64,000 nucleotides of DNA, taken from JAPOUP01 sp965203605. Lineage in GTDB: Bacteria > Pseudomonadota > Alphaproteobacteria > Rhodobacterales > Rhodobacteraceae. The stretch covers positions 496,001 to 560,000 of the forward strand of contig OZ241902.1 in assembly GCA_965203605.1 (NCBI GenBank). The letters are read 5' to 3'. This document shows positions 8,082 through 16,363 of the stretch, in pieces (the stretch's first letter is position 1; the number at the start of each line of letters is the position of its first letter). The notes under the pieces are model-generated. The model worked only from the letters and a program-made list of their open reading frames with translations. It did no database searches and was not told the DNA's origin. Made by a program: the position numbers and the translations under genes.

Positions 8082-9309
8082 CAGGGCAATCGCTTTAGGA
8101 TTTCGTCATCGGCGGCTCAAGTCCGACAGCGGCGCGGACCAGCTCGATCAGGGCCTCGTCGCTCCAGCCCGCCTTCTTCAGTTTCCCGCGCATCGCGTCC
8201 TTTCCCGGGGCGACCCTGGCGACGTTCAGCGCGAGCCGCCGCATCAGCGCCAGGTTCTCCGGCCCGCTGTCCGTCCGGTTCCGCTGCCGGTCCTCGTCCA
8301 TGGTCACGTCCAGGACCCAGTGCAGCGAATTCTCCACCGCCCAGTGCGAGCGCACCGTTTTCAGGAACCTCTCCGGACCGAGCCTTTCGCTGAGGAGGAA
8401 ATAACGGGTCTCCGTGCTCCGTTCCCCCCTGATCTCCCGCGTCGCGGTGACCTTTCCGACGGCCCGCAGGCCGGGCCAGTGATGCAGGTCCTGCAGGCCG
8501 TCCACATCGTGGCAGACGGTCGCCTCCCGGATCTCGATCCTTCCGTGATCCTTGTCCACATCCCTGAAAAACAGCATCCTTTCCGCGTTCTCCGGGTCCT
8601 CCAGCTGGATGCGCACGTCGTCGTGAAGCGTCTCCTGGTTGCCCTTCAGGGCAAGGACATAGTTGCCGCCCTTCCCCGTGACCGTCTCCGCGGTCGCCCG
8701 CTGCGTGTGCATGGCGTCGGCGGTCACCGTCCGGCCCCGAAGCTCCAGCAGTTCCAGCAGCGCCGGAAGCGCCGTGATCTCGTTCGACTTTCCGTCCACC
8801 CTGACCTGGCCGAGCAGCAGCCCGCTCTCCGCCGCGAAGGCGTGCACCAGATGGAGCGGCGACCGGTCGGCGGCGTCCCGGAACGACCGGCGCAGCGCCT
8901 TGCCGTCGATGGCGATCACGTCGCCGAGCCGAGCCCCCCAGTCGGCCAGCATCCGGGTGAGGACGCCGTGCAGCCCCTCCGGATCCAGAGCGTTGAAGAG
9001 GTGGGGGAAGGCGTCGTGGCTCGGGATTCCGTGCTCCAGCGCCATGAAACGCCGCAGGAACCCCTCCTTCATGCGCCCGAAACGCTCCATGTCGGCGCAG
9101 TTCCGCCCGCCTGAAAGGAAACACAGGAAGGCGATCGTCAGCATCTCCTGGAGATCGTGTTTCGTGGCGTTGCTGCGCCGGGGGTCGTCAACCCCATTGA
9201 AAAAACTGCATATGTCCTGCATCGGTTCCGCCCCGTCCGTTTGTTTTGCGGGGTCTCTGGACCGATTCCAGCTGGATGGAAAGTGGCGACTTTAAAAGCG
9301 ATTGCCCTG
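8082..9309 (-). mobile_element. Complete ISAs1-family insertion sequence, 1228 bp
   Basis: The ends share the inverted repeat CAGGGCAATCGCTTT (8082-8096 and the complement ending at 9309). The ten bases GGCGTGAATT stand immediately outside both ends (8072-8081 and 9310-9319), a perfect target duplication in the size range of this family. A single intact transposase fills it. The perfect duplication implies a recent insertion. It has landed just beyond a fossil of its own family. Confidence 0.93.
8095..9222 (-). CDS. ISAs1-family DDE transposase
   Basis: The 375-residue protein starts MQDICSFFNGVDDPRR, the usual ISAs1 N-terminus (DDE_Tnp_1-associated domain), and carries the catalytic triad: Asp106 in VIAIDGKALRR, Asp169 in TVTADAMHTQ, and Glu297 in HWAVENSLHW. 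VLDVTMDEDRQRNR and NLALMRRLALNV follow, all hallmarks of the family. Length is normal and no frame is broken, so it should be active. Codons are strongly G/C-ending. A 397-codon open frame on the other strand is a shadow. Confidence 0.95.
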   Translation of the reverse strand: MQDICSFFNGVDDPRRSNATKHDLQEMLTIAFLCFLSGGRNCADMERFGRMKEGFLRRFMALEHGIPSHDAFPHLFNALDPEGLHGVLTRMLADWGARLGDVIAIDGKALRRSFRDAADRSPLHLVHAFAAESGLLLGQVRVDGKSNEITALPALLELLELRGRTVTADAMHTQRATAETVTGKGGNYVLALKGNQETLHDDVRIQLEDPENAERMLFFRDVDKDHGRIEIREATVCHDVDGLQDLHHWPGLRAVGKVTATREIRGERSTETRYFLLSERLGPERFLKTVRSHWAVENSLHWVLDVTMDEDRQRNRTDSGPENLALMRRLALNVARVAPGKDAMRGKLKKAGWSDEALIELVRAAVGLEPPMTKS

Positions 9310-9549
9310 GGCGTGAATTCCAGATCACGAACTCGCAGACTATTTCCCCAACGAATGTGGACCACGGCGCAGGGCGTTTCGCGTCCCGTGGAACGCCTTG
9401 CGGCTCCTTGCCCCATCTGACTGGTCCCTTTGCCCTTTCGAGGTCGCACGCCGGTCCGGGCAGGAATTGCAAACGAGGCCAAGACCATGCAGAAGTACCG
9501 CGAGGGCCAACTCCGGAACGACGCGCACTTTCACGAGGAAGGAATTTGG

Positions 9550-10158
9550 ATGACTGAGGATGCCAGCCGCCACAACAGGAAGATGGCGAAAAAGAAGGTG
9601 GCTCGTGACAGGATCATGGCCACCAAGAAAGATGAAAAAGGATTGCTGATCGTACACACCGGAAAGGGCAAGGGCAAGTCCACAGCCGCCTTTGGCATGG
9701 TCTTTCGCTGTATCGCCCACGGAATGAAATGCGCGGTGGTCCAGTTCATCAAGGGCGGAATGCAGACCGGTGAGCGCGACCTGATCACCTCACGATTTGG
9801 CGATATCTGCCAGTTCCATACAATGGGGGAGGGGTTCACCTGGGAAACCCAGGACAGGGACCGCGATACCGAGATGGCCCAGGCCGCTTGGTCGAAGTCC
9901 AGGGAGTTGATCCGTGACCGGGCCATTCGGATGGTTCTGTTGGACGAGATCAACATAGCCATGAGATACGGCTATGTGGATGCCAGGGAGGTCGTGAGGT
10001 TCCTCAACACGGAAAAACCCGAAATGACCCACGTCATCCTGACCGGCCGCAACGCCGATCAGGGCCTGATCGATGCGGCTGATCTGGTGACGGAGATGGA
10101 ATTGGTGAAACATCCATTCAGGTCGGGGATCAAGGCACAGATTGGAGTGGAATTCTGA
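9550..10158 (+). CDS. cobO: Cob(I)yrinic acid a,c-diamide adenosyltransferase
   Basis: The enzyme transfers the adenosyl group of ATP to cob(I)alamin or its precursors, the last activation step towards coenzyme B12. The 202-residue product has the family P-loop HTGKGKGKST (about 36-45), VVQFIKGG, LLDEINIAMRYGY and HVILTGRNAD, all diagnostic of the CobA/CobO/BtuR family. The ATG at 9550 is chosen because AGGAAGGA lies just before it; the frame is open further upstream to 9430 but that part has no family similarity. It stands alone, with no cobalamin pathway genes nearby, so its job is probably salvage or general supply. Confidence 0.93.
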   Translation: MTEDASRHNRKMAKKKVARDRIMATKKDEKGLLIVHTGKGKGKSTAAFGMVFRCIAHGMKCAVVQFIKGGMQTGERDLITSRFGDICQFHTMGEGFTWETQDRDRDTEMAQAAWSKSRELIRDRAIRMVLLDEINIAMRYGYVDAREVVRFLNTEKPEMTHVILTGRNADQGLIDAADLVTEMELVKHPFRSGIKAQIGVEF

Positions 10159-10596
10159 CCGGATGACTTCTGCCATGCGATATGCCCTAGACGGTTTCAC
10201 GGCTTCCTTTTCGCTCATGTCGATCCTGTCTCCAGGATTGCCGTCTTGGTCTTGATTCTCTTGCTCCGGCGGATGGCATTCATGGACTGGCCAAAACCAG
10301 GCAGATGACGCTCTGATCAATTGACAGAATTCCAATGCAACTGCTCTAAGGAACTGTCCAACCATCACTTATGGTGCCGCCGATTGGGTCGTTTGACTGA
10401 CCTGCACTTTGCCCGCCATCCCTACATGATTCCGAGGGGTTGCAGTGGCCGAGCCAAAGGTGCGGCCCGGCTCCGGAGGTTCCCGGTCCGCGGTTCCGGG
10501 AACCGTACCAGTTTGAGGTTCGGGTCAGGCCGACAGCACCTTAGCCACCGGCAACGGCCAGAAGGCGGCGAACCGATTCCACAAAATTCAGGAACG
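10159..10596. other. Spacer between cobO and the TetR gene, with one hairpin
   Basis: The two flanking genes converge. No open frame looks real. A strong inverted repeat, GGTTCCCGG and CCGGGAACC separated by 9 bases, lies at 10478-10504; it lacks a T tract, but its position between convergent genes suits a bidirectional transcription stop. Confidence 0.45.
10478..10504. repeat. Inverted repeat between convergent genes
   Basis: Perfect 9-bp arms GGTTCCCGG and CCGGGAACC with a 9-base loop. It may act as a terminator for cobO or for the convergent TetR-type gene; there is no following T run, so this is tentative. Confidence 0.4.
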
Positions 10597-11271
10597 TCAG
10601 GCTTGATCCCTGGCCCCGTCCTCACCGGACGAAATCGGTCCGGACCCAACAAGTCGCAATATCGTGTCGATGTTGAACCTTAGCCGCTGGTCAAGCGCAA
10701 CTGTGTTCATGAAGTCCCGCTCGAAAAGGATCGCGCCGGTATAGCGGTTGGTGAGATAATAGTAGCCGATCGCAGCAATTGTGATGTTCAGCTGAACCGG
10801 GTCAATTCCCTCGCGGAACACTCCATCCGCCACGCCGCGGTCAAGTAGATTGCGTACCATTTCGACAAATCGGCGGCTCGCCGCCCGGATACGGTCGGAC
10901 TGCTGGAGATGGCGGGCACGATGCAGGTTTTCACTGTTGACCAGCCTGATGAACTCCGGGTTTTCCAGATAATAGTCCCAAGTGAAACGTACGAGCGTTT
11001 CCAGCGCTTCGCGTGGCGGAAGATGGTCCAGCGCCAGATCCTGTTCCGCATTACGGATGTCAAGATAGGCTTCTTCCAGAACAGTCTGGAACAGCTTTTC
11101 CTTGCTCCCGAAATAATGGTAAATCATCCGCTTATTGACGCAGGCTTTGTCAGCGATCATGTCGACGCGCGCACCGCCCAGTCCCAATCTTGCGAATTCG
11201 GATTTCGCGGACGCCAGAATAAGGTTCTTGGTGACCCGTGCGTCTCTACTGCGTGGTTTGGTCGTTTTCAT
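10597..11271 (-). CDS. TetR/AcrR-family transcriptional regulator
   Basis: The 224-residue protein has the N-terminal TetR helix-turn-helix: ILASAKSEFARLGLGGARVDMIADKACVNKRMIYHYFGSKEKLF-type order at residues 17-60, with the MIYHYFGSKEKL recognition helix end. The rest (residues 65-210) is a ligand-binding domain of the TetR_C type found in regulators of catabolic genes. It is divergent from the sugar transporter operon starting at 11.6 kb, so it may regulate that operon or itself. The inducer is unknown. It is one of only two one-component metabolic regulators in the window and so also a candidate for the GTAAC-N6-GTTAC operators. Confidence 0.9.
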   Translation of the reverse strand: MKTTKPRSRDARVTKNLILASAKSEFARLGLGGARVDMIADKACVNKRMIYHYFGSKEKLFQTVLEEAYLDIRNAEQDLALDHLPPREALETLVRFTWDYYLENPEFIRLVNSENLHRARHLQQSDRIRAASRRFVEMVRNLLDRGVADGVFREGIDPVQLNITIAAIGYYYLTNRYTGAILFERDFMNTVALDQRLRFNIDTILRLVGSGPISSGEDGARDQA

Positions 11272-11638
11272 GGCTTGCCATCCACCCTGCCCGTGTAGCC
11301 CTTCTAGGACCGGGACGCTCTGACATTGGTATGAATTTCACTTAGTCCGCACTATTAGGTCAGTTGACTTCACATGGAAACCACTTGGCAGAATCCATGG
11401 ATTCGTTCTGATCTTTCTCTTTACAGGAGATGTTGGTTGCCGACCATTCGCGAGCGCAGCCCTGAATGCCTGGCCAGCAACGGTGACTCTGCGAGGTGCC
11501 CACAATCGCCTGTCACAGGCGCTTGACGTGGGGTCCGTGAGCAGGTAACCGGATGGTGCGTTCGCCGCTGCGTCTGCGGCGGTGGGCGCGAGACGGACAG
11601 GACGGGCCCCTGGGGCCCTGGCAATGAGGGAGGACCCG

Positions 11639-12748
11639 ATGCCATTCATCAAGGGATTCATCGAGGCGGAGCGGGTGTCGCGGCGGAACCTGCTCCTGGC
11701 GGGGGCCTTCGGCGTCCCGGCGGCGGCGGCGCTGCGGATGTTCGGCCCGTCGCCGGCGGTTGCGGCGACCTACGCGGACCCGACGGTCGCGTGGAGCTAC
11801 CGCAACCGGACGAACCCGTACTGGAACGAGATCGTCTCGGGGGGCGAGGCGTTCGTGGAGAGCCTTGGGCGTCCGAAGGACTCGCTGACGCACCTGATCA
11901 ACGAGGGCTCCTCCGAGAAGTCGCTCGCGGACGTGAAGGCGCTTCTGGCGAAGACCGGCGGCGAGCTGGCGCTGGCGATCGACACCAACGACGCGCCGAA
12001 CGCGCGCCCGGTGGTCGAGGCGGTGGCCGGGGCGGGCGGCTACGTGTCGACGATCTGGAACAAGACGGACGACCTGCACCCGTGGGACTTCGGCGACAGC
12101 TACGTGTCGCACATGACGTGGTCGGACGAGGGCCCTGCGGAGCGGACGGCGCGCATCCTTCTGGAGGCGATGGGCGGCCGTGGCGGCGTGGTCCACCTGG
12201 GCGGCATCGCGTCGAACAACCCGGCGATCGAGCGGCTGAACGGCCTGAGGAACGCGCTGGCGGACTACCCGGACGTGGAGCTTCTGGACGCGCAGCCCGC
12301 GGACTGGGACACGCAGAAGGCGAACCGGATCATGTCGTCGTTCATCACGCGCTACGGCGACGAGATCACCGGGGTGCACTGCGCGAACGACACCATCGGC
12401 TACGGCGTTCTGGAGGCGCTGCGCGCCGAGGGGATGGACGTGCCGGTCGTGACCTACGACGGCAACCCGCAGGCGGTCGAGCTGGTGCGGGAGGGCCGCA
12501 TCCTGGCGACGGTGTTCACCAACCCGCACTGGGGCGGCGGCATCACCGCGGCGCTCGCCTACCACGCGGCGGTGGGGACGTTCCGCCCGTCGGAGGAGCC
12601 GCCGGAGCACCGGGAGTTCTACGGCCCGACCATCATGGTGACGCCGGAGGACGCGGCGGCGTTCAGGGCCAGCTACCTGGACAACGTGCCGACCTACGAC
12701 TGGAACGACTTCTGGGGCCCGACCAACGGCCAGATCCGGTACGGCTGA
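11639..12748 (+). CDS. Sugar ABC transporter substrate-binding protein, Tat-exported (copy 1)
   Basis: The 369-residue protein from the ATG at 11639 (GGGAGGA upstream) has a twin-arginine signal: VSRRNLLLAGAFGVPAAAALRMFG at residues 13-36 and a likely cleavage near AVAA (41-44). The mature part is a Peripla_BP_4 type I binding protein (RbsB-like): AIDTNDAPNARPVVEAVAGAG, GGVVHLGGIASNNPAIERLNG, GVHCANDTIGYGVLEALRAEG and VVTYDGNPQAVELVREG follow the family order. It captures a sugar or polyol in the periplasm for the permeases and ATPase encoded directly downstream. The codon use is almost wholly G/C-ending, in contrast to the next gene. An exact second copy lies at 24584-25693. The ligand is not predictable from sequence. 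Confidence 0.9.
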   Translation: MPFIKGFIEAERVSRRNLLLAGAFGVPAAAALRMFGPSPAVAATYADPTVAWSYRNRTNPYWNEIVSGGEAFVESLGRPKDSLTHLINEGSSEKSLADVKALLAKTGGELALAIDTNDAPNARPVVEAVAGAGGYVSTIWNKTDDLHPWDFGDSYVSHMTWSDEGPAERTARILLEAMGGRGGVVHLGGIASNNPAIERLNGLRNALADYPDVELLDAQPADWDTQKANRIMSSFITRYGDEITGVHCANDTIGYGVLEALRAEGMDVPVVTYDGNPQAVELVREGRILATVFTNPHWGGGITAALAYHAAVGTFRPSEEPPEHREFYGPTIMVTPEDAAAFRASYLDNVPTYDWNDFWGPTNGQIRYG

Positions 12749-12760
12749 CAGGGGACCGGA

Positions 12761-12789
12761 GGGCGCGGCGCCAACCACACGCCGCGCCC
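12761..12789 (+). terminator. Hairpin after binding-protein gene, copy 1
   Basis: GGGCGCGGCG and CGCCGCGCCC form a perfect 10-bp stem with a 9-base loop, 13 bases after the stop codon. A second stem, CCCCGG/CCGGGG at 12787-12801, overlaps it. In ABC operons such a hairpin after the binding-protein gene often stabilises its mRNA and attenuates transcription into the permease genes; that role is inferred. Confidence 0.6.
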
Positions 12790-12851
12790 CGGACACCGGG
12801 GTTCATCTCTCGGGACATTGATGACACGTTCTTCGGAACGGGAGGGCATTC

Positions 12852-13895
12852 ATGGTTCAGATGACGGCACTTGGACAGGGCGCGTCCGCGTTCCTGACCC
12901 GTGAGCGCATCATAAAGTGGGCCCCGCTTCTGGTGCTCATGTTTCTTGTGCTGGTCTTTCCGGTTTTCGAATGGCTGGAGGACTTCCGCGAGGGCAAGGA
13001 CCATATCTACCTGCTGGACTCCCGCTTTTTCTCGATCCGAAACGCCTCGCGCATCGCCGTCGCGGCCACACCGGCGCTGATGGTCGCGATCGGAGTCACC
13101 TTTATCATCATCATGGGCTCGATCGATCTCTCCATGGAAGGAACCGTCTCCGTCAGTGCCGTCGTATTCGCTTTTGCGTTTCTCGCTATGGGTGGGACAT
13201 TGGCGAGCTGGGCCTGGCTGGCCATCCCGCTTGCGCTGCTCGTCGGCGGAGCCATGGGCTTCATAAATGGGCTGATCCATGTCCGGCTGAAGATACCTTC
13301 GTTCATGGCTTCGCTTGCCATGGGGTTTGTCGGAACCGGCTTCGCGCTGCTCCTGACCGGTGGTGATCGCATCAGGGTCGAGGACGAGATGTTCCGGTCC
13401 CTTCTGACCGTCCGGTGGTTCAGCTTCCCGATCATGTGTTACGTTGCTTTGGCCGCATTGCTCGTCGCCTGGTTTCTCCAGTCGCGCACCACTTTGGCCC
13501 GTAATTTCTATGCCATCGGCGGAGGAGAGGAACTGGCGCAGGCGAGCGGGCTGAATGTCGCACGGGTTCGAATTATGGGCTTCACTCTCGCAGGCGTATT
13601 CTTCGCACTCGGAGCGCTCATGGCCGTAGGCAGGATCGGGATCGCCGAAACCGTCACAGGCAAGGATTTCATGTTCATCTCGATCACGGCGGTTGTTGTT
13701 GGCGGAACTGCGCTTTGGGGCGGCATCGGAGGTGTCTGGAACACATTGGTGGGTGTCCTGATCGTGAACGTCATCAACAATGGCATGGTCGTGATCGGCC
13801 TGCCCAACTTCGTTCAGGACGGCGTTCTGGGTGTGTTGGTCATCATCGCAGTGGTGCTGTCCACGAACCGAAGAACGATAAGCTTCGTGAAATAG
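12852..13895 (+). CDS. Sugar ABC transporter permease, RbsC/BPD_transp_2 family
   Basis: The 347-residue inner-membrane protein has eight to ten hydrophobic segments, the first at about residues 25-42. It carries the hallmark phrases of ribose-type permeases: AATPALMVAIGVTFIIIMGSIDLSMEGTVSVSA (about 72-104), GGAMGFINGLIHVRLKIPSFMASLAMG, and YAIGGGEELAQASGLNVARVRIMGFTLAGVFFALGALM, the cytoplasmic loop that couples to the ATPase. It is followed after 10 bases by the ATPase gene and by a second permease of the same family, so the transporter is probably a heterodimer of permeases. Confidence 0.93.
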   Translation: MVQMTALGQGASAFLTRERIIKWAPLLVLMFLVLVFPVFEWLEDFREGKDHIYLLDSRFFSIRNASRIAVAATPALMVAIGVTFIIIMGSIDLSMEGTVSVSAVVFAFAFLAMGGTLASWAWLAIPLALLVGGAMGFINGLIHVRLKIPSFMASLAMGFVGTGFALLLTGGDRIRVEDEMFRSLLTVRWFSFPIMCYVALAALLVAWFLQSRTTLARNFYAIGGGEELAQASGLNVARVRIMGFTLAGVFFALGALMAVGRIGIAETVTGKDFMFISITAVVVGGTALWGGIGGVWNTLVGVLIVNVINNGMVVIGLPNFVQDGVLGVLVIIAVVLSTNRRTISFVK

Positions 13896-13905
13896 GGGCA
13901 GCGCG

Positions 13906-15411
13906 ATGTACGAACTCAGGCAGGTCGACAAACACTTCCCTGGCATCCACGCGCTGAAGTCGGTTGATTTCGTGGTTAAGCGCGGGGAAATCGTGGGCCT
14001 TGTCGGTGAGAATGGCGCTGGCAAGTCGACGCTGATGAAGGTGATCTATGGCGCCTATCAGCCAGATGGCGGCAACATCTCGATCGACGGCAGGAACGTT
14101 CGGTTTCAGAACCCACGAAGGGCGATGGAACATGGCATCGGGATGGTGTTCCAGGAACAGTCATTGATCACGAACCTGACAGTGATGGAGAACATCTACC
14201 TTGGTTATGAAAACCAGTTCGTAACCTATGGGGTCATCAACTGGAGGGCGATGTCCGATGCCGCTCGCGAGCAGCTTGCGAAGGTCGAACTCGACATCGA
14301 TCCCGCAACGATAACTTCCAATCTGTCCTTTGCCCAGCGTCAGCTTGTCGAACTCGCCAAGGTCCTGACGCTGGAAGAGCGGATTGATGGCGATCTCGTG
14401 ATTCTGCTCGACGAGCCGACATCTGTCCTGGCCAGGGAAGAGGTGGAGCTGCTGTTTCGGATAGTGCGGGAACTGAAAAAGCGGGCCTCGTTCATCTTCG
14501 TCTCGCATCGGATGGAAGAGGTGCTGGAACTCTCCGACCGAATTTATGTGATGAAGGACGGCGAGGTCGTGGATGTCGTTGCCCACGACGACGCGGACAT
14601 GGATGCGATCCAGCACAAGATGGTAGGCCGTGATGTCGACAAGGAATACTATCGCGAGCAGAAGCAGAAACCTTACGATAGTGGCAAGGTTCTGGCCAGT
14701 TTCGAGAATGTAAGCCTGGCAGGCCGGTATCGAGACATATCGTTCGAACTGCATCCCGGTGAGGTGCTCTGTCTCGTCGGTACCGAAGGGGCGGGGCGAG
14801 AGGCGGTTCTGCGTACACTGTATGGTCTTGAGGCGCCGACCTCGGGATCCGTTATGGTCAGAGGTGAATCCGTCGACCGATTCAACGCACGCGACGGCGT
14901 GCAGCGTGGCATCGGCTATGTTCCGAGGGAGCGCAAGGTCGAAGGCATCGTGAACGGCATGAACGTTTTCGAGAACATCACCCTGAGCCAGCTTCGGAAT
15001 TACGCGACCGGCGGGATCCTGAGGGTCGGCGAGGAAAGGGCACTGGCGAGGAACTGGATCGAGCGCTTGGACATCAAGACGCCTTCAGAAAACAAGGATT
15101 GCGGAGGCCTGTCCGGCGGCAACCAGCAGAAAGTGGTGCTGGCCAAGTGGCGTTCGGGCGGATCGAACATCATGTTGCTCGATCACCCGACCCGCGGTCT
15201 GGATATCGGTGCCAAGGAAGACGTTTATGAAATGGTCCGCGAGATGTCCGATGCGGAAGTCGGCATCCTGCTGGTTGCCGACACCCTTGAGGAGGCCATC
15301 GGCCTTTCCCACACGATCATTGTTCTCAAGGATGGCGAATTCCAGAAACGGTTCGATGGAACGCCGGGCTCAAAGCCGTCGCTCTACGACCTCGTGCATC
15401 ACATGATCTGA
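13906..15411 (+). CDS. Sugar ABC transporter ATP-binding protein with two ABC domains (RbsA/MglA type)
   Basis: The 501-residue protein has two nucleotide-binding domains in tandem. Domain 1 has Walker A GENGAGKST (34-42), signature LSFAQRQLVELAK and Walker B LVILLDEPTS. Domain 2 has GTEGAGREA in place of Walker A, signature LSGGNQQKVVLAKW and IMLLDHPTRGLDIGAKEDVYEM, where His replaces the catalytic Glu. The second site is thus degenerate, as is common in this family, and one site probably does most hydrolysis. It powers import of the ligand bound by the upstream binding protein. It ends 7 bases before the second permease gene. Confidence 0.93.
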   Translation: MYELRQVDKHFPGIHALKSVDFVVKRGEIVGLVGENGAGKSTLMKVIYGAYQPDGGNISIDGRNVRFQNPRRAMEHGIGMVFQEQSLITNLTVMENIYLGYENQFVTYGVINWRAMSDAAREQLAKVELDIDPATITSNLSFAQRQLVELAKVLTLEERIDGDLVILLDEPTSVLAREEVELLFRIVRELKKRASFIFVSHRMEEVLELSDRIYVMKDGEVVDVVAHDDADMDAIQHKMVGRDVDKEYYREQKQKPYDSGKVLASFENVSLAGRYRDISFELHPGEVLCLVGTEGAGREAVLRTLYGLEAPTSGSVMVRGESVDRFNARDGVQRGIGYVPRERKVEGIVNGMNVFENITLSQLRNYATGGILRVGEERALARNWIERLDIKTPSENKDCGGLSGGNQQKVVLAKWRSGGSNIMLLDHPTRGLDIGAKEDVYEMVREMSDAEVGILLVADTLEEAIGLSHTIIVLKDGEFQKRFDGTPGSKPSLYDLVHHMI

Positions 15412-15418
15412 GTAGAAA

Positions 15419-16363
15419 ATGGATATCGAACGCCTGAAACCGCATTTTCCCTGGATCACGCTTGTGGTGCTGGGGGGCCTTGTCGGCATCGCAAATCCGA
15501 GTTTCTTCGATCCCGGTGCGCTGATCCTGTTGATGGCCGATATCGTGCCATTGTTCATCATGGCACTGGGTATGACCTTTGCCATCTATATCGGCGGAAT
15601 AGACCTTTCGGTGCAGCAGCTTGCCAACATGGTGACCGTGATCGCCACCGTCTACCTGGCGCAATTCGGAGTCGGCGTCGCGCTCTTCGCGCTTCTCGCA
15701 GGTGGCATCTTCGGCATGGTATCAGGTTACGTTACGACCCGTCTTTACGTGCCGTCCTTCGTGTCGACGCTGGCAATGGGATTCGTGGCTTTGTCGGTCG
15801 CGAAGTGGCTCTCTGGCCAGCGCGCGTTATATATGGATGCCACACTCCGGGATGCGAGTTTCGCCTGGATGTTTGGCAACACCGCAGGCATTCCGCATGA
15901 ACTTGTGATTGCCTTGGTGCTGTTGGTTCTTGCCTGGTTCCTGCAAACCCGCACAACCTTCGGGCGATCACTGAAAGCGGTCGGCGCAGGCGAACTCGCC
16001 GCTGTTGCCTCGGGTATCAACGTCGATCGAGTGAAAATCATCGCCTTTGGCATCTCAGGTGCTTTCGCGGCAATCGCTGGCCTCATTTTCTCGGTTAAGC
16101 TATCGGGTGGCGATGCGCACCTCGCCAATGGCTTCCTTCTGCTGGCCATTGTCGCCGTTCTCGTTGGCGGGACACCTCTGACGGGCGGAGTCGGAGGCGT
16201 GCTGAATACGGCAATTGGCACCCTTATCGTGATGGTGATCCGGGCAGCCATGGTCTATCTTGAGATTGATGCCACGCAGCAGCAGATGATCTTTGGCCTT
16301 GTTCTCATCGTCGCGATCGCCTTGACCATTGACCGGTCGAAACTCCGGGGCGTTGTCAAATGA
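15419..16363 (+). CDS. Sugar ABC transporter permease, RbsC family (second)
   Basis: The 314-residue membrane protein resembles the permease at 12852 in layout: MADIVPLFIMALGMTFAIYIGGIDLSVQQLANM, FGMVSGYVTTRLYVPSFVSTLAMG and LKAVGAGELAAVASGINVDRVKIIAFGISGAFAAIAGL, the ATPase-coupling loop. It probably pairs with that permease in one transporter. Its stop overlaps the ATG of the dehydrogenase gene by 4 bases (16360-16363), so uptake and the first oxidation are translated together. Confidence 0.92.
   Translation: MDIERLKPHFPWITLVVLGGLVGIANPSFFDPGALILLMADIVPLFIMALGMTFAIYIGGIDLSVQQLANMVTVIATVYLAQFGVGVALFALLAGGIFGMVSGYVTTRLYVPSFVSTLAMGFVALSVAKWLSGQRALYMDATLRDASFAWMFGNTAGIPHELVIALVLLVLAWFLQTRTTFGRSLKAVGAGELAAVASGINVDRVKIIAFGISGAFAAIAGLIFSVKLSGGDAHLANGFLLLAIVAVLVGGTPLTGGVGGVLNTAIGTLIVMVIRAAMVYLEIDATQQQMIFGLVLIVAIALTIDRSKLRGVVK

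Larger units (their letters stand above)
11517..12804 (+). repeat. 1288-bp exact repeat (copy 1) carrying a sugar-binding protein gene
   Basis: The stretch from AGGCGCTTGACG (11517) to ACCGGGGTTC (12804) recurs at 24462-25749 with no difference that I found; translations of all frames agree. Outside these limits the two loci differ at once. Hairpins lie near both ends: CGCCGC/GCGGCG at 11563-11581, and overlapping GGGCGCGGCG/CGCCGCGCCC and CCCCGG/CCGGGG at 12761-12801. No terminal inverted repeat or target duplication and no transposase was found. Codons and GC are like the IS elements and unlike the permease that follows. Confidence 0.9.

Noticed and set aside
7921..9114. 397-codon plus-strand frame over the ISAs1 element
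   Set aside because: Shadow of the GC-biased transposase; it also runs across the IS border.
11513..12796. Antisense open frame of more than 400 codons over the binding-protein gene (also 24233-25759)
   Set aside because: It arises from the strong G/C third-position bias of the real gene, is Arg/Pro-rich and resembles no protein.
11517..12804. Cassette as a standard IS or integron gene cassette
   Set aside because: No transposase, no terminal inverted repeats or target duplication, and no attC-like recombination core (GTTRRRY pair) at the ends.
12663..14024. 453-codon minus-strand frame across the permease
   Set aside because: Antisense to an intact permease with full family motifs; its composition is unlike a folded protein.
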